A stretch of 31,985 bases of DNA from the NCBI RefSeq assembly GCF_946479415.1, contig NZ_CAMLFY010000047.1, positions 1 to 31,985 on the forward strand. The letters are read 5' to 3'. The translations under genes and the position numbers were made by a program. Below, piece after piece: positions 6,264-16,979 of the stretch (position 1 is the stretch's first letter; the number at the start of each line of letters is the position of its first letter). Below the pieces are notes generated by a model. It searched no databases, was not told the origin of the DNA, and saw only the letters and a program-made list of their open reading frames with translations. The stretch is from an uncultured Shinella sp. GTDB lineage: Bacteria > Pseudomonadota > Alphaproteobacteria > Rhizobiales > Rhizobiaceae.

Positions 6264-7856
6264 CTATTCCGGCGACCCTTCCGTCGGTGCAGCCTTGGCC
6301 CTGCGCTTCAGGTTGCGCCTGAGCATGCCCAGATCGGCACCGCCGATGAGGAAGGCGACCGAGAAATAGACCAGCATGGCAAGTCCAATCAGCATGCCGA
6401 GTGCCGTCAGCTGCTCGAAGAGCGACGAGGTGGGCGCCAGGCGATGGGCGAGATAGCCGGAGGCGTATTCGAGCGAAACGGCCATGACGACCGTGGCGAT
6501 CAGCAGCCGCGCGACGCGCCAGGCGAGCGCCTTTTCCAGCGGCCAGTGGCCGCGGCGCACCAGCGTCACGAAGAGCAGCAGCGCGGTGATCCAGCCGGAG
6601 ACGGTTTCGGCGGTCGCGATGCCGCGCTCGTAAAACAGCGGGAAGAGCGAGACGGCGAGGATGCAGTTGATGACGACCGATAGCATGGTGATGCGCATCG
6701 GCGTCTTGGTATCCTCGCGGGCGAAGAAGCCGGGATTGAGCGCCTTGATCATCACGAAACCCGGCAGACCGAGGCCGTAGATGGCAAGCGTGCCGGCGAC
6801 GACGGAGGTGGTTTCCGGGCTGAAGGCGCCGCGCTCGTAGAGCACGCGCACGATCTCGTCGGAAATGACCCAGAGGGCACCGGCGGCGGGCAATGTCAGG
6901 AACAGCACGAATTCCATCGAGCGGTTCTGCAGGTTGCCGGCCTCGCGCTCATGACCGCCCTTCAGCGCGCGCGCCAGTTCCGGAAGCAGCACAACGCCGA
7001 CGGCGATGCCGACGACACCGAGCGGCAGCTGGTAGACGCGATCGGCATATTGCAGGGCGGAAATCGCGCCGTCCTTGGTGGAGGCGATCATCTGGCCGAT
7101 CAGCTGGTTGATCTGGGTGATGCCGCCGGTAACGGCCGCCGGGAAGGCGAGCCAGAGCAGCCGCTTGACATTCGGCGTCATGCGCGGGCGGCGAAAACCG
7201 ATCTTCATGCCGGCCTGGCGCACGCCGGCATAGAGCACCGCCATCTGCAACAGGCCGGCGGCCAGCACGCCCCAAGAGAGATACCATGCCACTTGAAGCG
7301 GCGACGCGCCCTCCCAAAGGCCATAGCCCAGCGCGCCGATCAGCACGACATTGAGGAAGACGGGCGCGACGGCGGCGGCGAAATAATGGTGCAGCGAGTT
7401 CAGCATGCCCGACAGCATCGCCGTCAGCGACATGCACATGAGATAGGGGAACATGACGACGGCAAGCTTGACCGTCACGTCGAACTTTTCCGCATCGTCC
7501 ACGAAGCCCGGCGCGATGACCCAGGCGACGATGAGCGGCATGAGCAGCTCCATCGCGATGGTCAGCATCAAGAGCACGGAGAACAGAACGCCGAAGACCT
7601 CTTCGGAAAAGCGCTTGGCGCCGTCGAGACCGCCCGCCTCGATCTCCTTGGCGAAGAGCGGCACGAAGGCGGCGTTGAAGGCGCCCTCGGCAAAGAGGCG
7701 GCGGAAGAGGTTGGGGAAGCGGAAGGCGGCGTAGAAGGCGTCGGCCATCGGCCCGGTGCCAAGCGCTGCCGCCATCAGCGTCTCGCGCGCAAAGCCCAGC
7801 ACGCGGCTGCCAAGCGTCGCGCCGCCCACCGTCGCGAATTTTTTCACCAGACTCAT
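6264..7856 (-). CDS. murJ: Lipid II flippase MurJ (MviN)
   Basis: A 530-residue polytopic membrane protein of the MOP superfamily that moves lipid II across the inner membrane for peptidoglycan synthesis. The N-terminus has the diagnostic [12 protein letters not shown] and [24 protein letters not shown], which includes the arginines of the central cavity. About 13-14 hydrophobic segments follow. Its ATG overlaps the glnD stop by four bases (ATGA), so translation is coupled to glnD. This glnD-mviN arrangement is known as an essential operon in Sinorhizobium meliloti. Confidence 0.97.
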   Translation of the reverse strand: MSLVKKFATVGGATLGSRVLGFARETLMAAALGTGPMADAFYAAFRFPNLFRRLFAEGAFNAAFVPLFAKEIEAGGLDGAKRFSEEVFGVLFSVLLMLTIAMELLMPLIVAWVIAPGFVDDAEKFDVTVKLAVVMFPYLMCMSLTAMLSGMLNSLHHYFAAAVAPVFLNVVLIGALGYGLWEGASPLQVAWYLSWGVLAAGLLQMAVLYAGVRQAGMKIGFRRPRMTPNVKRLLWLAFPAAVTGGITQINQLIGQMIASTKDGAISALQYADRVYQLPLGVVGIAVGVVLLPELARALKGGHEREAGNLQNRSMEFVLFLTLPAAGALWVISDEIVRVLYERGAFSPETTSVVAGTLAIYGLGLPGFVMIKALNPGFFAREDTKTPMRITMLSVVINCILAVSLFPLFYERGIATAETVSGWITALLLFVTLVRRGHWPLEKALAWRVARLLIATVVMAVSLEYASGYLAHRLAPTSSLFEQLTALGMLIGLAMLVYFSVAFLIGGADLGMLRRNLKRRAKAAPTEGSPE

Positions 7857-10696
7857 TGTTGTGCCTTGACCCTTTTCGGTGTGGCGGGAACCGGCGCGAT
7901 CATGCCCGAGGGCATGCGGTCGCGCAGCTCATCCACTTCATCAGCCATCACGGCCTTCAGCCGGGCGGCGATATTGGCGTGCCGGTTCTCGTTGGTGACC
8001 TTCTGGCCGACGAGGTCGGTGACGTAGAAGGTGTCGATGACCTTCTCGCCGAAGGTGGTGATATGCGCCGAGGCGATGTCGAGCGAGAGATCGGAAAGCA
8101 CCGCCGTGACCTCGGACAACAGGCCCGGACGGTCAAGGCACTCGATCTCGATGACGGTGAACTTGTTCGACAGCGTGTTGGAGATCGTCACGGCCGGCGA
8201 GACGGTGAAGGTACGGCTGCGCTTGCGGCTCTTGGTGCGCGTCGCAATCACCTCCGGCAGGCGCTTGCGGCCCGACAATACGTCCTCGATCATGCGCCCG
8301 ATCGTGCCGGCGCGGCGCGTCTCATCGGCATCGTTGGGGAATTCACGGTTGACGAGGATGGTGTCGAGCGCCCGGCCGTCCGACGTCGTGAAAATCTGCG
8401 CATCGACGATGTTGGCGCCGGCCGCGGCACAGGCGCCGGCAATGACCGTCAGCAGGCGCGGATGGTCGGGCGACAGCACGGTGATTTCGGTGATGGCGTG
8501 GAAGGAATGCGTGCGCACCATGGTCGCCAGCGTCTGCCCCGCCTTGTCGGCCTCGCGGATGAAGGCGGCATGGCGCACCTGATCCTCCAGCGACACCGTC
8601 AGCAGGTAGGGATCGTAATGCAGCTTGGTATAGGTCTTGCGGTCCTTCTGGCTCCAGTCGGCCGGCAGCGCGTCGGACAGGATCTGCCGCGCCGCCTGCG
8701 CGCGCTCCTTGCGCGAGAGCTCGGAGAAGCCGCCGGAGATCAGGAGTTCGGTCTCGTAGTAGAGCGTGCGCAGAAGCTGACCCTTCCAGCCGTTCCACAC
8801 GCCGGGGCCGACGGCGCGGATATCGCAGACGGTCAGCACGAGCAGCATCTTCAGCCGCTCCATCGACTGCACCTTCTCGGCGAAGTCGACGATGGTCTTG
8901 CGGTCGTTGAGGTCGCGGGTCTGCGCCACCATCGACATGGTCAGGTGTTCCTCGATCAGCCAGACGACCAGCTCCGTCTGCTTCGGCGTCAGGCCGAAGC
9001 GCGGGCAGAGTTTTCGCGCGACCTTGGCGCCGGCTTCCGAATGGTCCTCCGGGCGGCCCTTGGCGATATCGTGCAGCAGCACCGCGACATAGAGCGGGAT
9101 GCGGTCCTCGATCGAGGGCATCACCTGATAGCTCAGCGGATGCGCTTCCTTCTCGCGGCCCTGGTCGATATTGGCGAGAACGCCGACCGCGCGGATCAGG
9201 TGCTCGTCGACCGTGTAGTGATGATACATGTTGAACTGCATCATCGCGACGATCTTGCCGAATTCCGGGATGAACCTGCCGAGCACGCCGGCCTCGTTCA
9301 TGCGGCGCAGCAGAAGGGCGGGATCGCGCGGCGAGGCGAGGATCGACAGGAAGAGGCGGTTCGCCTCATCGTTTTCGCGCACCGCGCCGTTGATCAGCCC
9401 GAGCGAGCGCGTCACCAGCTTCAGCGCATCCGGGTGGAACTCCAGACCATTGAGATCGGCGATGTGGAAGAGCCTGATGATGTTGACCGGGTCGCGCTTG
9501 AAGACCTCGGGATCGGCGATCGTGATGCGGCCGCGGTCTTCCAGAAAGTCCAGCGTTCCCGCAATCTTGCGCGTGCGGCGGGTGAAGCGGCTGATGACGG
9601 CGGTGATGCCGGGCGCCTCCTTGGCCTGCTGATCCTCCAGCGTGGCGCAGAAGATGCGCGTGAGGTCGCCGACGTCCTTGGCCACGAGGAAATAGTGCTT
9701 CATGAAACGCTCGACGGCCGAGAGGCCCGGATGCGGCTGGTAGCCGAGGCATTCGGCGATCTCGCGCTGGATGTCGAAGGAAAGCCGCTCCTCCGCCTTG
9801 CCCGTCAGGAAATGCATGTGGCAGCGCACGGCCCAGAGGAAATCGTCGGCCTTCTGGAAGAGCTTGTATTCCTGCCTGGAGAGCACGCCGAGCTTCACCA
9901 GTTCGGCCGGATCCTTGATGTGGTAGAAATATTTGGCGATCCAGAACAGCGTGTGCAGGTCGCGCAGACCGCCTTTGCCTTCCTTGACGTTCGGCTCGAC
10001 GAGGTAACGTGTATCACCCGCCTTGCGGTGGCGCTCGTCGCGCTCGGCGAGCTTTGCCGCGATGAATTCCGGGCCGGTGCCGCGCACGATCTCGCGGTCG
10101 AAACGCACGGCCAGGTCCTCGAACAGCGAGGCCGAGCCGCCGATATAGCGGGCTTCGAGGATCGCCGTGCGGATCGTCATGTCGCCCTTGGAGAGCGTGA
10201 TGCACTCTTCCAGATTGCGCGTGGCATGGCCGACCTTGAAGCCGAGATCCCACAGGATATAGAGCATGAACTCGATGGCCGGCTCGCTCCAGGCGGCGGG
10301 TTTTGCCGGCAGCAGGAAGAGCAGGTCGATATCCGACCCCGGCGCCAGCGTACCGCGGCCATAGCCACCGACGGCCGTCACCGTGATGCGGGCGGCGGGC
10401 GGCGCCTGGCCGGCGCTGAACACGTGGTTGAGCGCGAAATCATGCAGAACGGAGATCAGCTGGTCCTGCAGCCAGGAAATGCGGGCAGCGCATTGCAGGC
10501 CGCTGCCATCTTCGAAGAGCAGTTCGCGGGCGCGTTCACGACCCGCGGCATTGGCCCTCTTGAATTCGGCGAGCAGCGCGCTGCGCATGCGGTCGCGGTA
10601 ATCGGCATTGGTGCTGGCGATGAATTCGCATTTGGCGCGCAGCGCCGGCACGTCGAGTAGGCCGGACTCAGCCGGTGCCAAGAGCTTGTGTTCCAT
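7853..10696 (-). CDS. glnD: Bifunctional [protein-PII] uridylyltransferase/uridylyl-removing enzyme GlnD
   Basis: The 947-residue primary nitrogen sensor, which uridylylates PII proteins (GlnB/GlnK) under nitrogen limitation and deuridylylates them when glutamine is high. Domains in order: nucleotidyltransferase with [19 protein letters not shown] (about 110-128), an HD hydrolase with LLHDIAKG (about 541-548), and two C-terminal ACT glutamine-sensing domains beginning near [10 protein letters not shown] (about 740) and [12 protein letters not shown] (about 849). All key residues look intact. It lies 94 bases after mutS on the same strand and is coupled to murJ. With rpoN and ptsN further along, the window carries several parts of the nitrogen control circuit. 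Confidence 0.97.
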   Translation of the reverse strand: MEHKLLAPAESGLLDVPALRAKCEFIASTNADYRDRMRSALLAEFKRANAAGRERARELLFEDGSGLQCAARISWLQDQLISVLHDFALNHVFSAGQAPPAARITVTAVGGYGRGTLAPGSDIDLLFLLPAKPAAWSEPAIEFMLYILWDLGFKVGHATRNLEECITLSKGDMTIRTAILEARYIGGSASLFEDLAVRFDREIVRGTGPEFIAAKLAERDERHRKAGDTRYLVEPNVKEGKGGLRDLHTLFWIAKYFYHIKDPAELVKLGVLSRQEYKLFQKADDFLWAVRCHMHFLTGKAEERLSFDIQREIAECLGYQPHPGLSAVERFMKHYFLVAKDVGDLTRIFCATLEDQQAKEAPGITAVISRFTRRTRKIAGTLDFLEDRGRITIADPEVFKRDPVNIIRLFHIADLNGLEFHPDALKLVTRSLGLINGAVRENDEANRLFLSILASPRDPALLLRRMNEAGVLGRFIPEFGKIVAMMQFNMYHHYTVDEHLIRAVGVLANIDQGREKEAHPLSYQVMPSIEDRIPLYVAVLLHDIAKGRPEDHSEAGAKVARKLCPRFGLTPKQTELVVWLIEEHLTMSMVAQTRDLNDRKTIVDFAEKVQSMERLKMLLVLTVCDIRAVGPGVWNGWKGQLLRTLYYETELLISGGFSELSRKERAQAARQILSDALPADWSQKDRKTYTKLHYDPYLLTVSLEDQVRHAAFIREADKAGQTLATMVRTHSFHAITEITVLSPDHPRLLTVIAGACAAAGANIVDAQIFTTSDGRALDTILVNREFPNDADETRRAGTIGRMIEDVLSGRKRLPEVIATRTKSRKRSRTFTVSPAVTISNTLSNKFTVIEIECLDRPGLLSEVTAVLSDLSLDIASAHITTFGEKVIDTFYVTDLVGQKVTNENRHANIAARLKAVMADEVDELRDRMPSGMIAPVPATPKRVKAQQ

Positions 10697-10790
10697 CCGA
10701 TGCCGGCCTTAAGTCCTGCTTCTCGTCCATCGCCCGTAAGGTTCGCATGCCTATAGACCCTTTCGGCACGCGAGGACAGCACCCTAATGC

Positions 10791-13529
10791 CTAGCGATTG
10801 CCAAGTTCTTTCTTCAGCGCATAGAGCGCATCCAGCGCCTCGCGCGGCGTCATATCATCAGGGTTGAGGTCCTTCACGAGCGTCTCGACCTTCGAGGGGC
10901 CGGCGTCTCGCTTCGCCTCCTCACGGCGTACCGCCACCTGGAACAGCGGCAGATCATCGATGAGCTGGCTTGCCGGGTTCTTGCGGTCGGCATCTTCGAG
11001 CTTGGCGAGCACATCCTTCGCGCGCGCCACGACGGAAGCCGGCAGGCCGGCGAGGCGCGCCACCTGGATGCCGTAGGAGCGATCCGCCGCACCGGGGCCG
11101 ACCTCGTGCAGGAAGATCACGTCGCCGTCCCATTCCTTGACGCGCATCGTGGCGTTCGAGAGGCGGCCGAGCTTTTCGGACAACACCGTCAGCTCGTGGA
11201 AATGCGTGGCGAAGAGACCGCGGCAGCGGTTGCCCTCATGCAGGTGCTCGACGGAGGCCCAGGCGATGGACAGGCCGTCGAAGGTGGCGGTGCCGCGGCC
11301 GATCTCGTCGAGGATGACCAGCGAGCGCTCGGTCGCCTGGTTGAGGATCGCCGCCGTCTCGACCATTTCCACCATGAACGTCGAGCGGCCACGCGCCAGA
11401 TCGTCCGACGCACCGACGCGCGAGAAGAGACGGTCGACGATGCCGATATGGGCGCTTTCGGCCGGCACATAGGACCCCATCTGCGCCAGGATGGCGATGA
11501 GGGCGTTCTGGCGCAGGAAGGTCGATTTACCGCCCATGTTCGGGCCTGTCAGCAGCCAGATCGCGCCATGGCCTTTGCTATCCGTCGGCGAGAGATCGCA
11601 GGAATTGGCGACGAAGGCAGCGGCGTTCTGGCGGCGCAGCGCTTGCTCGACAACCGGATGACGGCCGCCGACAATGGCGAACATCGTCGAATTGTCGACC
11701 ATCGGGCGGCAATAGGCCTGCTCTTCGGCAAGCGCTGCAAGGCCGACCGAGACATCGACCACGCCGAGCGCGCGGGCGGCGGCCTTGATGGCTTCCGCCT
11801 CCGATACAACAGCCTCGACCAGGCCGTCGAAGGCGGCAAGCTCGATGGCAAGCGCACGGTCGGCGGCATTGGCGATTTTGGTTTCGAGTTCCGACAGCAC
11901 CGTCGTCGTGAAACGCATGGCGCCCGCCATGGTCTGCCGGTGGATGAAGCGGGCCTTCGCCTCGTCGCCATCGGTCAGCGCCGAGGCATTGCCGGCGGAG
12001 ACCTCGATGAAATACCCGAGCACGTTGTTGTGCTTGATCTTCAGCGACTTGACGCCGGTTTCTTCCGCATATTGCAGCTGCAGGCCGGCGATGACGCGGC
12101 GGGACTGGTCGCGCAGCGCGCGCACCTCGTCCAGCTCCCCATCCGCAGCCTCGCGGATGAAGCCGCCGTCGCGCTTGAGGAGCGGCAACTCGTCGGCCAG
12201 CATGAAGGACAGGCGGTGCGAGAGATCGACCGGCAGCGCGGCAATGGCCGTGCGGGCGCCTGCAAGCTCGCCCTCAAGATTTTCACCGCCCATGAGCGCG
12301 GCAATCTCCGCGGAGGCTGAAAGACCTTGCAGGATCGCCCCGAGATCGCGCGGACCGCCGCGGCCGAGCGCGATGCGCGAAAGGGCACGCGGCATGTCGG
12401 GCAGACGCTTCAGCGCCCGGCGCAGGTCCTCGCAAAAGGAGGGGCGGTCGGCGAGCGTCGAAATCGAATCGAGACGGGCATTGATCGCATCGGGATCGGT
12501 CAGCGGCGACATCAGGCGTTCGGCGAGCAACCGCGCGCCGCCGCTCGTGACGGTGCGGTCGATGGCCTTCAGCAGCGTGCCGCTGCGCTCGCCCGATTGC
12601 GTACGCACCAGTTCGAGATTGCCGCGCGTCGCCGGATCGATGAACAGCGTCGAGGCCGAGCTTTCGCGCTCCGGCCGGCCGAGCGGCGGACGTTCGGCGA
12701 TCTGGGTCTTCTCGACATAGGCGATGGCCGCGGACGCCGCCGCGAATTCGGCGCGCGAAAAGCTGCCGAAACCGTCGAGCGTCGAGACGCCGAAATAGCG
12801 GGCGATGCGGCCCTCCGCCGTCGCGCTGTCGAACAGCACGGACGGCTGGGGCACGGCGACGCGGCCGAGCACATCGAGGACCGGGCGGAATTCGGGATCG
12901 TAGAACAGCGTATCCGGCACGATCAGCTCGCGCGGCTCGATGCGCAGAATATCGGCGAGAAGCTGGCTTTGCGCGGTCTCCGACAGGCGGAAGATGCCGG
13001 TGGAAATATCGATCCAGGCGAGCGCCATCGAGGGCTCCGCCCCGCCGCGGATACGCGCGACGGCCATCAGATAGTTGGCATCCGACGGCGACAGCAGCTT
13101 TTCCTCGGTCAGCGTGCCCGGCGTGACCAGGCGCACGACATCGCGCCGCACGACGGACTTGGAGCCGCGCTTCTTCGCCTCGGCCGGGTCTTCCACCTGC
13201 TCGCAGACCGCAACGCGGAAGCCGACGGAGATCAGCCGCTGGAGATAGTCATCCGCCGCATGCACCGGCACGCCGCACATGGGAATGTCGAGGCCCATAT
13301 GCTGGCCGCGCTTGGTGAGCGTGATGCCGAGCGCGCGGGAGGCATCCACGGCATCCTGGAAGAACAGCTCGTAGAAATCCCCCATGCGGTAAAACAGCAT
13401 GCTGTCGGGATTGGCCGCCTTGATCTCGATATATTGCTCCATCATCGGCGTCGCCGATGCTCGGCTTTCGTCGCTGGCAAGCTCTGACGTCGACAGGATA
13501 TCGTTTTGGCGCGCGATCTGATCGTTCAC
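10791..13529 (-). CDS. mutS: DNA mismatch repair protein MutS
   Basis: A 912-residue MutS that recognises mismatches and small loops and recruits MutL. The mismatch-wedge motif appears as GDFYELF (about residues 50-56). The ATPase has Walker [10 protein letters not shown] (about 661) and Walker [17 protein letters not shown] (about 738), followed by the conserved ATHFHEL. The start is a GTG at 13529, with AGGAAG thirteen bases upstream; the first 28 residues are poorly conserved in character, so a slightly later start is possible. It is divergent from tme and followed by glnD. Confidence 0.97.
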   Translation of the reverse strand: MNDQIARQNDILSTSELASDESRASATPMMEQYIEIKAANPDSMLFYRMGDFYELFFQDAVDASRALGITLTKRGQHMGLDIPMCGVPVHAADDYLQRLISVGFRVAVCEQVEDPAEAKKRGSKSVVRRDVVRLVTPGTLTEEKLLSPSDANYLMAVARIRGGAEPSMALAWIDISTGIFRLSETAQSQLLADILRIEPRELIVPDTLFYDPEFRPVLDVLGRVAVPQPSVLFDSATAEGRIARYFGVSTLDGFGSFSRAEFAAASAAIAYVEKTQIAERPPLGRPERESSASTLFIDPATRGNLELVRTQSGERSGTLLKAIDRTVTSGGARLLAERLMSPLTDPDAINARLDSISTLADRPSFCEDLRRALKRLPDMPRALSRIALGRGGPRDLGAILQGLSASAEIAALMGGENLEGELAGARTAIAALPVDLSHRLSFMLADELPLLKRDGGFIREAADGELDEVRALRDQSRRVIAGLQLQYAEETGVKSLKIKHNNVLGYFIEVSAGNASALTDGDEAKARFIHRQTMAGAMRFTTTVLSELETKIANAADRALAIELAAFDGLVEAVVSEAEAIKAAARALGVVDVSVGLAALAEEQAYCRPMVDNSTMFAIVGGRHPVVEQALRRQNAAAFVANSCDLSPTDSKGHGAIWLLTGPNMGGKSTFLRQNALIAILAQMGSYVPAESAHIGIVDRLFSRVGASDDLARGRSTFMVEMVETAAILNQATERSLVILDEIGRGTATFDGLSIAWASVEHLHEGNRCRGLFATHFHELTVLSEKLGRLSNATMRVKEWDGDVIFLHEVGPGAADRSYGIQVARLAGLPASVVARAKDVLAKLEDADRKNPASQLIDDLPLFQVAVRREEAKRDAGPSKVETLVKDLNPDDMTPREALDALYALKKELGNR

Positions 13530-13556
13530 GGACTGACTGTTCTTCCTAAAAAAGAG

Positions 13557-13585
13557 GTGTCACCCTAGCCACGCAGCGATATAGA
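13557..13585 (+). promoter_or_regulatory. Weak candidate promoter for the malic enzyme gene
   Basis: GTGTCA (13557-13562) and TATAGA (13580-13585) are 17 bases apart, leaving a leader of about 50 bases before the ATG at 13643. The same AT-rich core reads TCTATATC on the other strand and could also serve mutS. The -35 match is poor. Confidence 0.3.
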
Positions 13586-13642
13586 AAACAACAGCTGTAA
13601 GAAGCGAGGGGCTTATCGCCCACAGGAGTATGAGGGGGTAGC

Positions 13643-15925
13643 ATGCCGGGAACCGACAAAACAGATCGCAAGAGAGCAACCGTCACGGACAAGGAAGCGC
13701 TGGATTTCCACGCCAACGGCCGTCCCGGCAAGCTCGAGATCACGCCGACCAAGCCGATGGCCACGCAGCGCGACCTGTCGCTCGCCTATTCGCCCGGCGT
13801 CGCCGTGCCGGTCAAGGCGATCGCCGAAGATCCGGCAACCGCCTATGACTACACGACGCGCGGCAACATGGTCGCCGTCATCTCCAACGGCACCGCCATT
13901 CTCGGCCTCGGCAATCTCGGCGCGCTCGCCTCCAAGCCTGTCATGGAAGGCAAGTCCGTTCTCTTCAAGCGTTTCGCCGATGTCGATTCCATCGACCTCG
14001 AAGTCGATACGGAAAATGTCGACGAGTTCATCAATTGCGTGCGCTATCTCGGCCCCTCCTTCGGCGGCATCAACCTCGAGGACATCAAGGCGCCTGACTG
14101 TTTCATCATCGAGCAGCGCCTGCGCGAGCTGATGGACATTCCGGTTTTCCATGACGACCAGCACGGCACCGCCATCATCGCCGCCGCCGGCCTGATCAAC
14201 GCGCTGGCGCTGACCGGCCGCGACTTCAAGACGACCAAGCTCGTCTGCAACGGCGCGGGTGCAGCCGCCATCGCCTGCATCGAACTCATCAAGTCGATGG
14301 GCTTCGCCCCCGAAAATGTTATCCTCTGCGACACCAAGGGCGTCATCTACCAGGGCCGTGAAGACGGCATGAACCAGTGGAAGTCGGCCCATGCCGTCAA
14401 GACCGACCGCCGCTCGCTTGCCGAAGCGCTCGTCGGCGCCGACGTGGTGTTCGGCCTTTCGGCCAAGGGCGCCTTCTCCGAGGAGATGATCCGTTCCATG
14501 GCGCCGCGCCCGATCATCTTCGCCATGGCCAATCCCGATCCGGAAATCACACCGGAAGAAGTGGGCCGTATCCGTGACGACGCGATCGTCGCGACCGGCC
14601 GTTCGGACTATCCGAACCAGGTCAACAACGTGCTGGGCTTCCCCTATATCTTCCGCGGCGCGCTCGATGTGCGGGCCTCCACCATCAACGACGCGATGAA
14701 GATCGCCGCTGCCGAGGCGCTCGCCAAGCTCGCCAAGGAAGACGTGCCGGATGATGTCGCGGCCGCCTATCAGGGCGTTCGCCCGCGTTTCGGCGCGCAG
14801 TACATCATCCCCGTGCCGTTCGATCCGCGCCTCATCTCCGCCATCCCCGTCGCCGTCGCCAAGGCGGCGATGGAGACCGGCGTCGCGCGCAAGGATATTC
14901 CCGATCTCGACGCCTATGCGCGCGATCTGCGCGCCCGCCGCGACCCGATCGCCTCCACATTGCAGCAGATCTATGCCCGCGTGCGGCGCTATCCGAAGCG
15001 GGTCGTCTTCGCCGAGGGCGAGGAAGAGCAGATGATGCGCGCCGCCGTGTCCTATGCCAACCAGCAACTCGGCACGGCGATCCTCGTCGGGCGTGACGAC
15101 CGCATGCGCGAAGTGGCCGAACGCGCCGGCATCGATCTCGACCGTCCCGGCATCGAGCTGCTCAATGCCCGCATCTCGACGCGCAACGATGCCTATATCG
15201 ATTATCTCTATGCCCGCATCCAGCGGAACGGCTTCCTGTATCGCGACGCCCAGCGCCTGATCCACAACGACCGCAATCATTTCGCGGCCTGCATGGTGGC
15301 GCTTGGGGATGCGGATGCCATGGTGACCGGCCTGACGCGCAACTACTCCACCGCGCTCGAGGACGTGCGCCGCTGCATCGACGCCAAGCCCGGCCACCGG
15401 GTGATCGGCGCCTCGCTGGCGCTCTGCCGCGGCCGCGCCGTGCTGGTTGCCGACACCGCCGTGCACGACATGCCGAATGCCGATGAGCTGGCCGACATCG
15501 CCGAGGAGGCGGCCGGCCTTGCCCGTCGTCTCGGTTATGAGCCGCGTGTCGCCATGCTCGCCTACTCGACCTTCGGCCATCCCTCGGGCGAACGCTCCGA
15601 GCGGGTGCGGGAGGCTGTGAAGATCCTCGACCGCCGCCGCGTCGATTTCGAATATGACGGTGAAATGGCGGCGGATGTGGCGCTGAACACCCGCATCATG
15701 GAGCAGTACCCCTTCTGCCGCCTCTCCGGCCCGGGCAACGTGCTCGTCATGCCGGCATTCCACTCGGCCTCGATCTCGACCAAGATGCTGCAGGAACTTG
15801 GCGGCTCGACGGTCATCGGCCCGATGCTCGTCGGTCTCGACAAATCCGTGCAGATCGTCTCGATGGGCGCGAAGGACAGCGATATCGTCAATATGGCGAC
15901 GCTTGCCGCCCACAACGCCGGCTGA
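13643..15925 (+). CDS. tme: NADP-dependent malic enzyme with phosphotransacetylase-like C-terminal domain
   Basis: Converts malate to pyruvate and CO2 with reduction of NADP. The 760 residues split into a malic-enzyme N domain (AYSPGVAVPV near 48, SKPVMEGKSVLFKRFADVDS near 98-117, VFHDDQHGTA), a dinucleotide-binding domain (VCNGAGAAAIA), and from about residue 440 a C-terminal domain related to phosphate acetyltransferases, as in MaeB and rhizobial Dme and Tme. I name it Tme because tme lies next to mutS and olsB in Sinorhizobium meliloti, as here; the cofactor preference itself cannot be read off. The ATG is preceded by GAGGGGG. It is a single gene, divergent from mutS and convergent with olsB. 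Confidence 0.9.
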   Translation: MPGTDKTDRKRATVTDKEALDFHANGRPGKLEITPTKPMATQRDLSLAYSPGVAVPVKAIAEDPATAYDYTTRGNMVAVISNGTAILGLGNLGALASKPVMEGKSVLFKRFADVDSIDLEVDTENVDEFINCVRYLGPSFGGINLEDIKAPDCFIIEQRLRELMDIPVFHDDQHGTAIIAAAGLINALALTGRDFKTTKLVCNGAGAAAIACIELIKSMGFAPENVILCDTKGVIYQGREDGMNQWKSAHAVKTDRRSLAEALVGADVVFGLSAKGAFSEEMIRSMAPRPIIFAMANPDPEITPEEVGRIRDDAIVATGRSDYPNQVNNVLGFPYIFRGALDVRASTINDAMKIAAAEALAKLAKEDVPDDVAAAYQGVRPRFGAQYIIPVPFDPRLISAIPVAVAKAAMETGVARKDIPDLDAYARDLRARRDPIASTLQQIYARVRRYPKRVVFAEGEEEQMMRAAVSYANQQLGTAILVGRDDRMREVAERAGIDLDRPGIELLNARISTRNDAYIDYLYARIQRNGFLYRDAQRLIHNDRNHFAACMVALGDADAMVTGLTRNYSTALEDVRRCIDAKPGHRVIGASLALCRGRAVLVADTAVHDMPNADELADIAEEAAGLARRLGYEPRVAMLAYSTFGHPSGERSERVREAVKILDRRRVDFEYDGEMAADVALNTRIMEQYPFCRLSGPGNVLVMPAFHSASISTKMLQELGGSTVIGPMLVGLDKSVQIVSMGAKDSDIVNMATLAAHNAG

Positions 15926-15934
15926 GCAGGCCGC

Positions 15935-15969
15935 AAAAAACCGCCCGTCCCGAAGATCGGGACGGGCGG
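15935..15969 (-). terminator. Rho-independent terminator downstream of olsB
   Basis: A perfect 12-bp stem, CCGCCCGTCCCG (15941-15952) with CGGGACGGGCGG (15958-15969), encloses a five-base loop. Read on the minus strand it is followed at once by a run of six T, so it ends olsB transcription. Toward the plus strand no T run follows, so it would stop tme transcripts less well. Confidence 0.9.
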
Positions 15970-16017
15970 TACATCAAACTATGCTGATCTTCATGAAACC
16001 TGCAGCCGAGCCATTGC

Positions 16018-16896
16018 TTAGCTGGCGAAACGTCCGGCATCCGCGCCATAGTAGTTGAGGTAGCGGCCGGAAATCTTGCCGATCGGCAGCACGATCAGCA
16101 CGTCCGTCGTGTTGAAGCCGTGATCGACGACGGCACCGGTGCCGACGGTCGCGCCGAGGCGCAGATAGCCCTTGATGAGCGGCGGCATGGCGGAGAGCGC
16201 CTTGCGCGCATCGATGCCCTCGGACGGCATCAGGTCCATCGTGCGGAAGAGTTCCGGGCGGGCCGAAACGCTCCACTCGTCCTTGGCCTGCACATTGTGG
16301 TGCAGGAAGGACAGCGCCAGCGCATGCTCTTCCGGCACGACGCCGTGGAAGGAGGCGCAGCCGAACATCACGTCGATGCCGTGCTTCAACGCATAGGCCC
16401 AATTGCCCTGCCAGAGCAGCTCGACCGTGCGCTTGGTACGATAGGCCGGCAGCACGCAGGAGCGACCGAGCTCCATAAAGCGCTTTTCCGGATGCTGGGC
16501 GATCAGCGCATCGACGTCGAATTCCGACTGGGAATAGAAGCCGCCGGAGACCGCCGCAACATCCTGGCGCAGCAGGCGATAGGTGCCGACGATCTGCTCT
16601 TCGGCGTCGCCCTCGATTGCGGTGTCGAGCACCAGAAGGTGATCGCAGACCATGTCCCAGGCATCGATGTCGCGCTTGCGGCGAACGGCGTCGGGCGAGA
16701 GGCGGGCGTTCATTTCTTCGGCGAACACGCGGTAGCGCACGGCCTGGGCGGCATCGATCTCCGAGACCGAGCGGGCGATGCGGGTTTCCAGATTGCCGAT
16801 GCGGCCGAGCACGTCCGTTCCCGAACGTCCCGCGACCGGCACGGTCTTCTGGGCGATCTCCACCGGAGCGATGGTCTGGGCAAGGTCGAGCGTCAT
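16018..16896 (-). CDS. olsB: L-ornithine N-alpha-acyltransferase OlsB
   Basis: OlsB transfers a 3-hydroxyacyl group from acyl carrier protein to the alpha-amino group of ornithine, making lyso-ornithine lipid, the first step to phosphorus-free ornithine lipids. The 292-residue protein has the GNAT-like core of the family: AVRYRVFAEEMNA, then IVGTYRLLRQ, then FMELGRSCVLPAYRTKRTVE and LWQGNWAYA. Its position beside tme matches Sinorhizobium meliloti. The ATG at 16896 has no strong ribosome binding site directly in front, but AAGGAG lies about 23 bases upstream. The olsA acyltransferase is not adjacent; the plsC-family gene elsewhere in the window could play a part, but this is a guess. Confidence 0.92.
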   Translation of the reverse strand: MTLDLAQTIAPVEIAQKTVPVAGRSGTDVLGRIGNLETRIARSVSEIDAAQAVRYRVFAEEMNARLSPDAVRRKRDIDAWDMVCDHLLVLDTAIEGDAEEQIVGTYRLLRQDVAAVSGGFYSQSEFDVDALIAQHPEKRFMELGRSCVLPAYRTKRTVELLWQGNWAYALKHGIDVMFGCASFHGVVPEEHALALSFLHHNVQAKDEWSVSARPELFRTMDLMPSEGIDARKALSAMPPLIKGYLRLGATVGTGAVVDHGFNTTDVLIVLPIGKISGRYLNYYGADAGRFAS

Positions 16897-16979
16897 GGCA
16901 GTATACCCGTTATCAGGAACTCCTTGGGTTTAACCACGATTCTGCAACAAGATAATGACGCACGCCCGGCTTGAGAAGA

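Noticed and set aside
7856..10660. A 934-codon open frame on the plus strand opposite glnD
   Set aside because: It is an antisense shadow of glnD in GC-rich DNA; the product is Arg/Asp/His/Gly-rich with no domain, while the opposite strand has complete GlnD motifs.
13613..15913. A 766-codon open frame on the minus strand opposite tme
   Set aside because: Same artefact: low-information composition, no recognisable fold, and tme on the other strand is complete with a good ribosome binding site.
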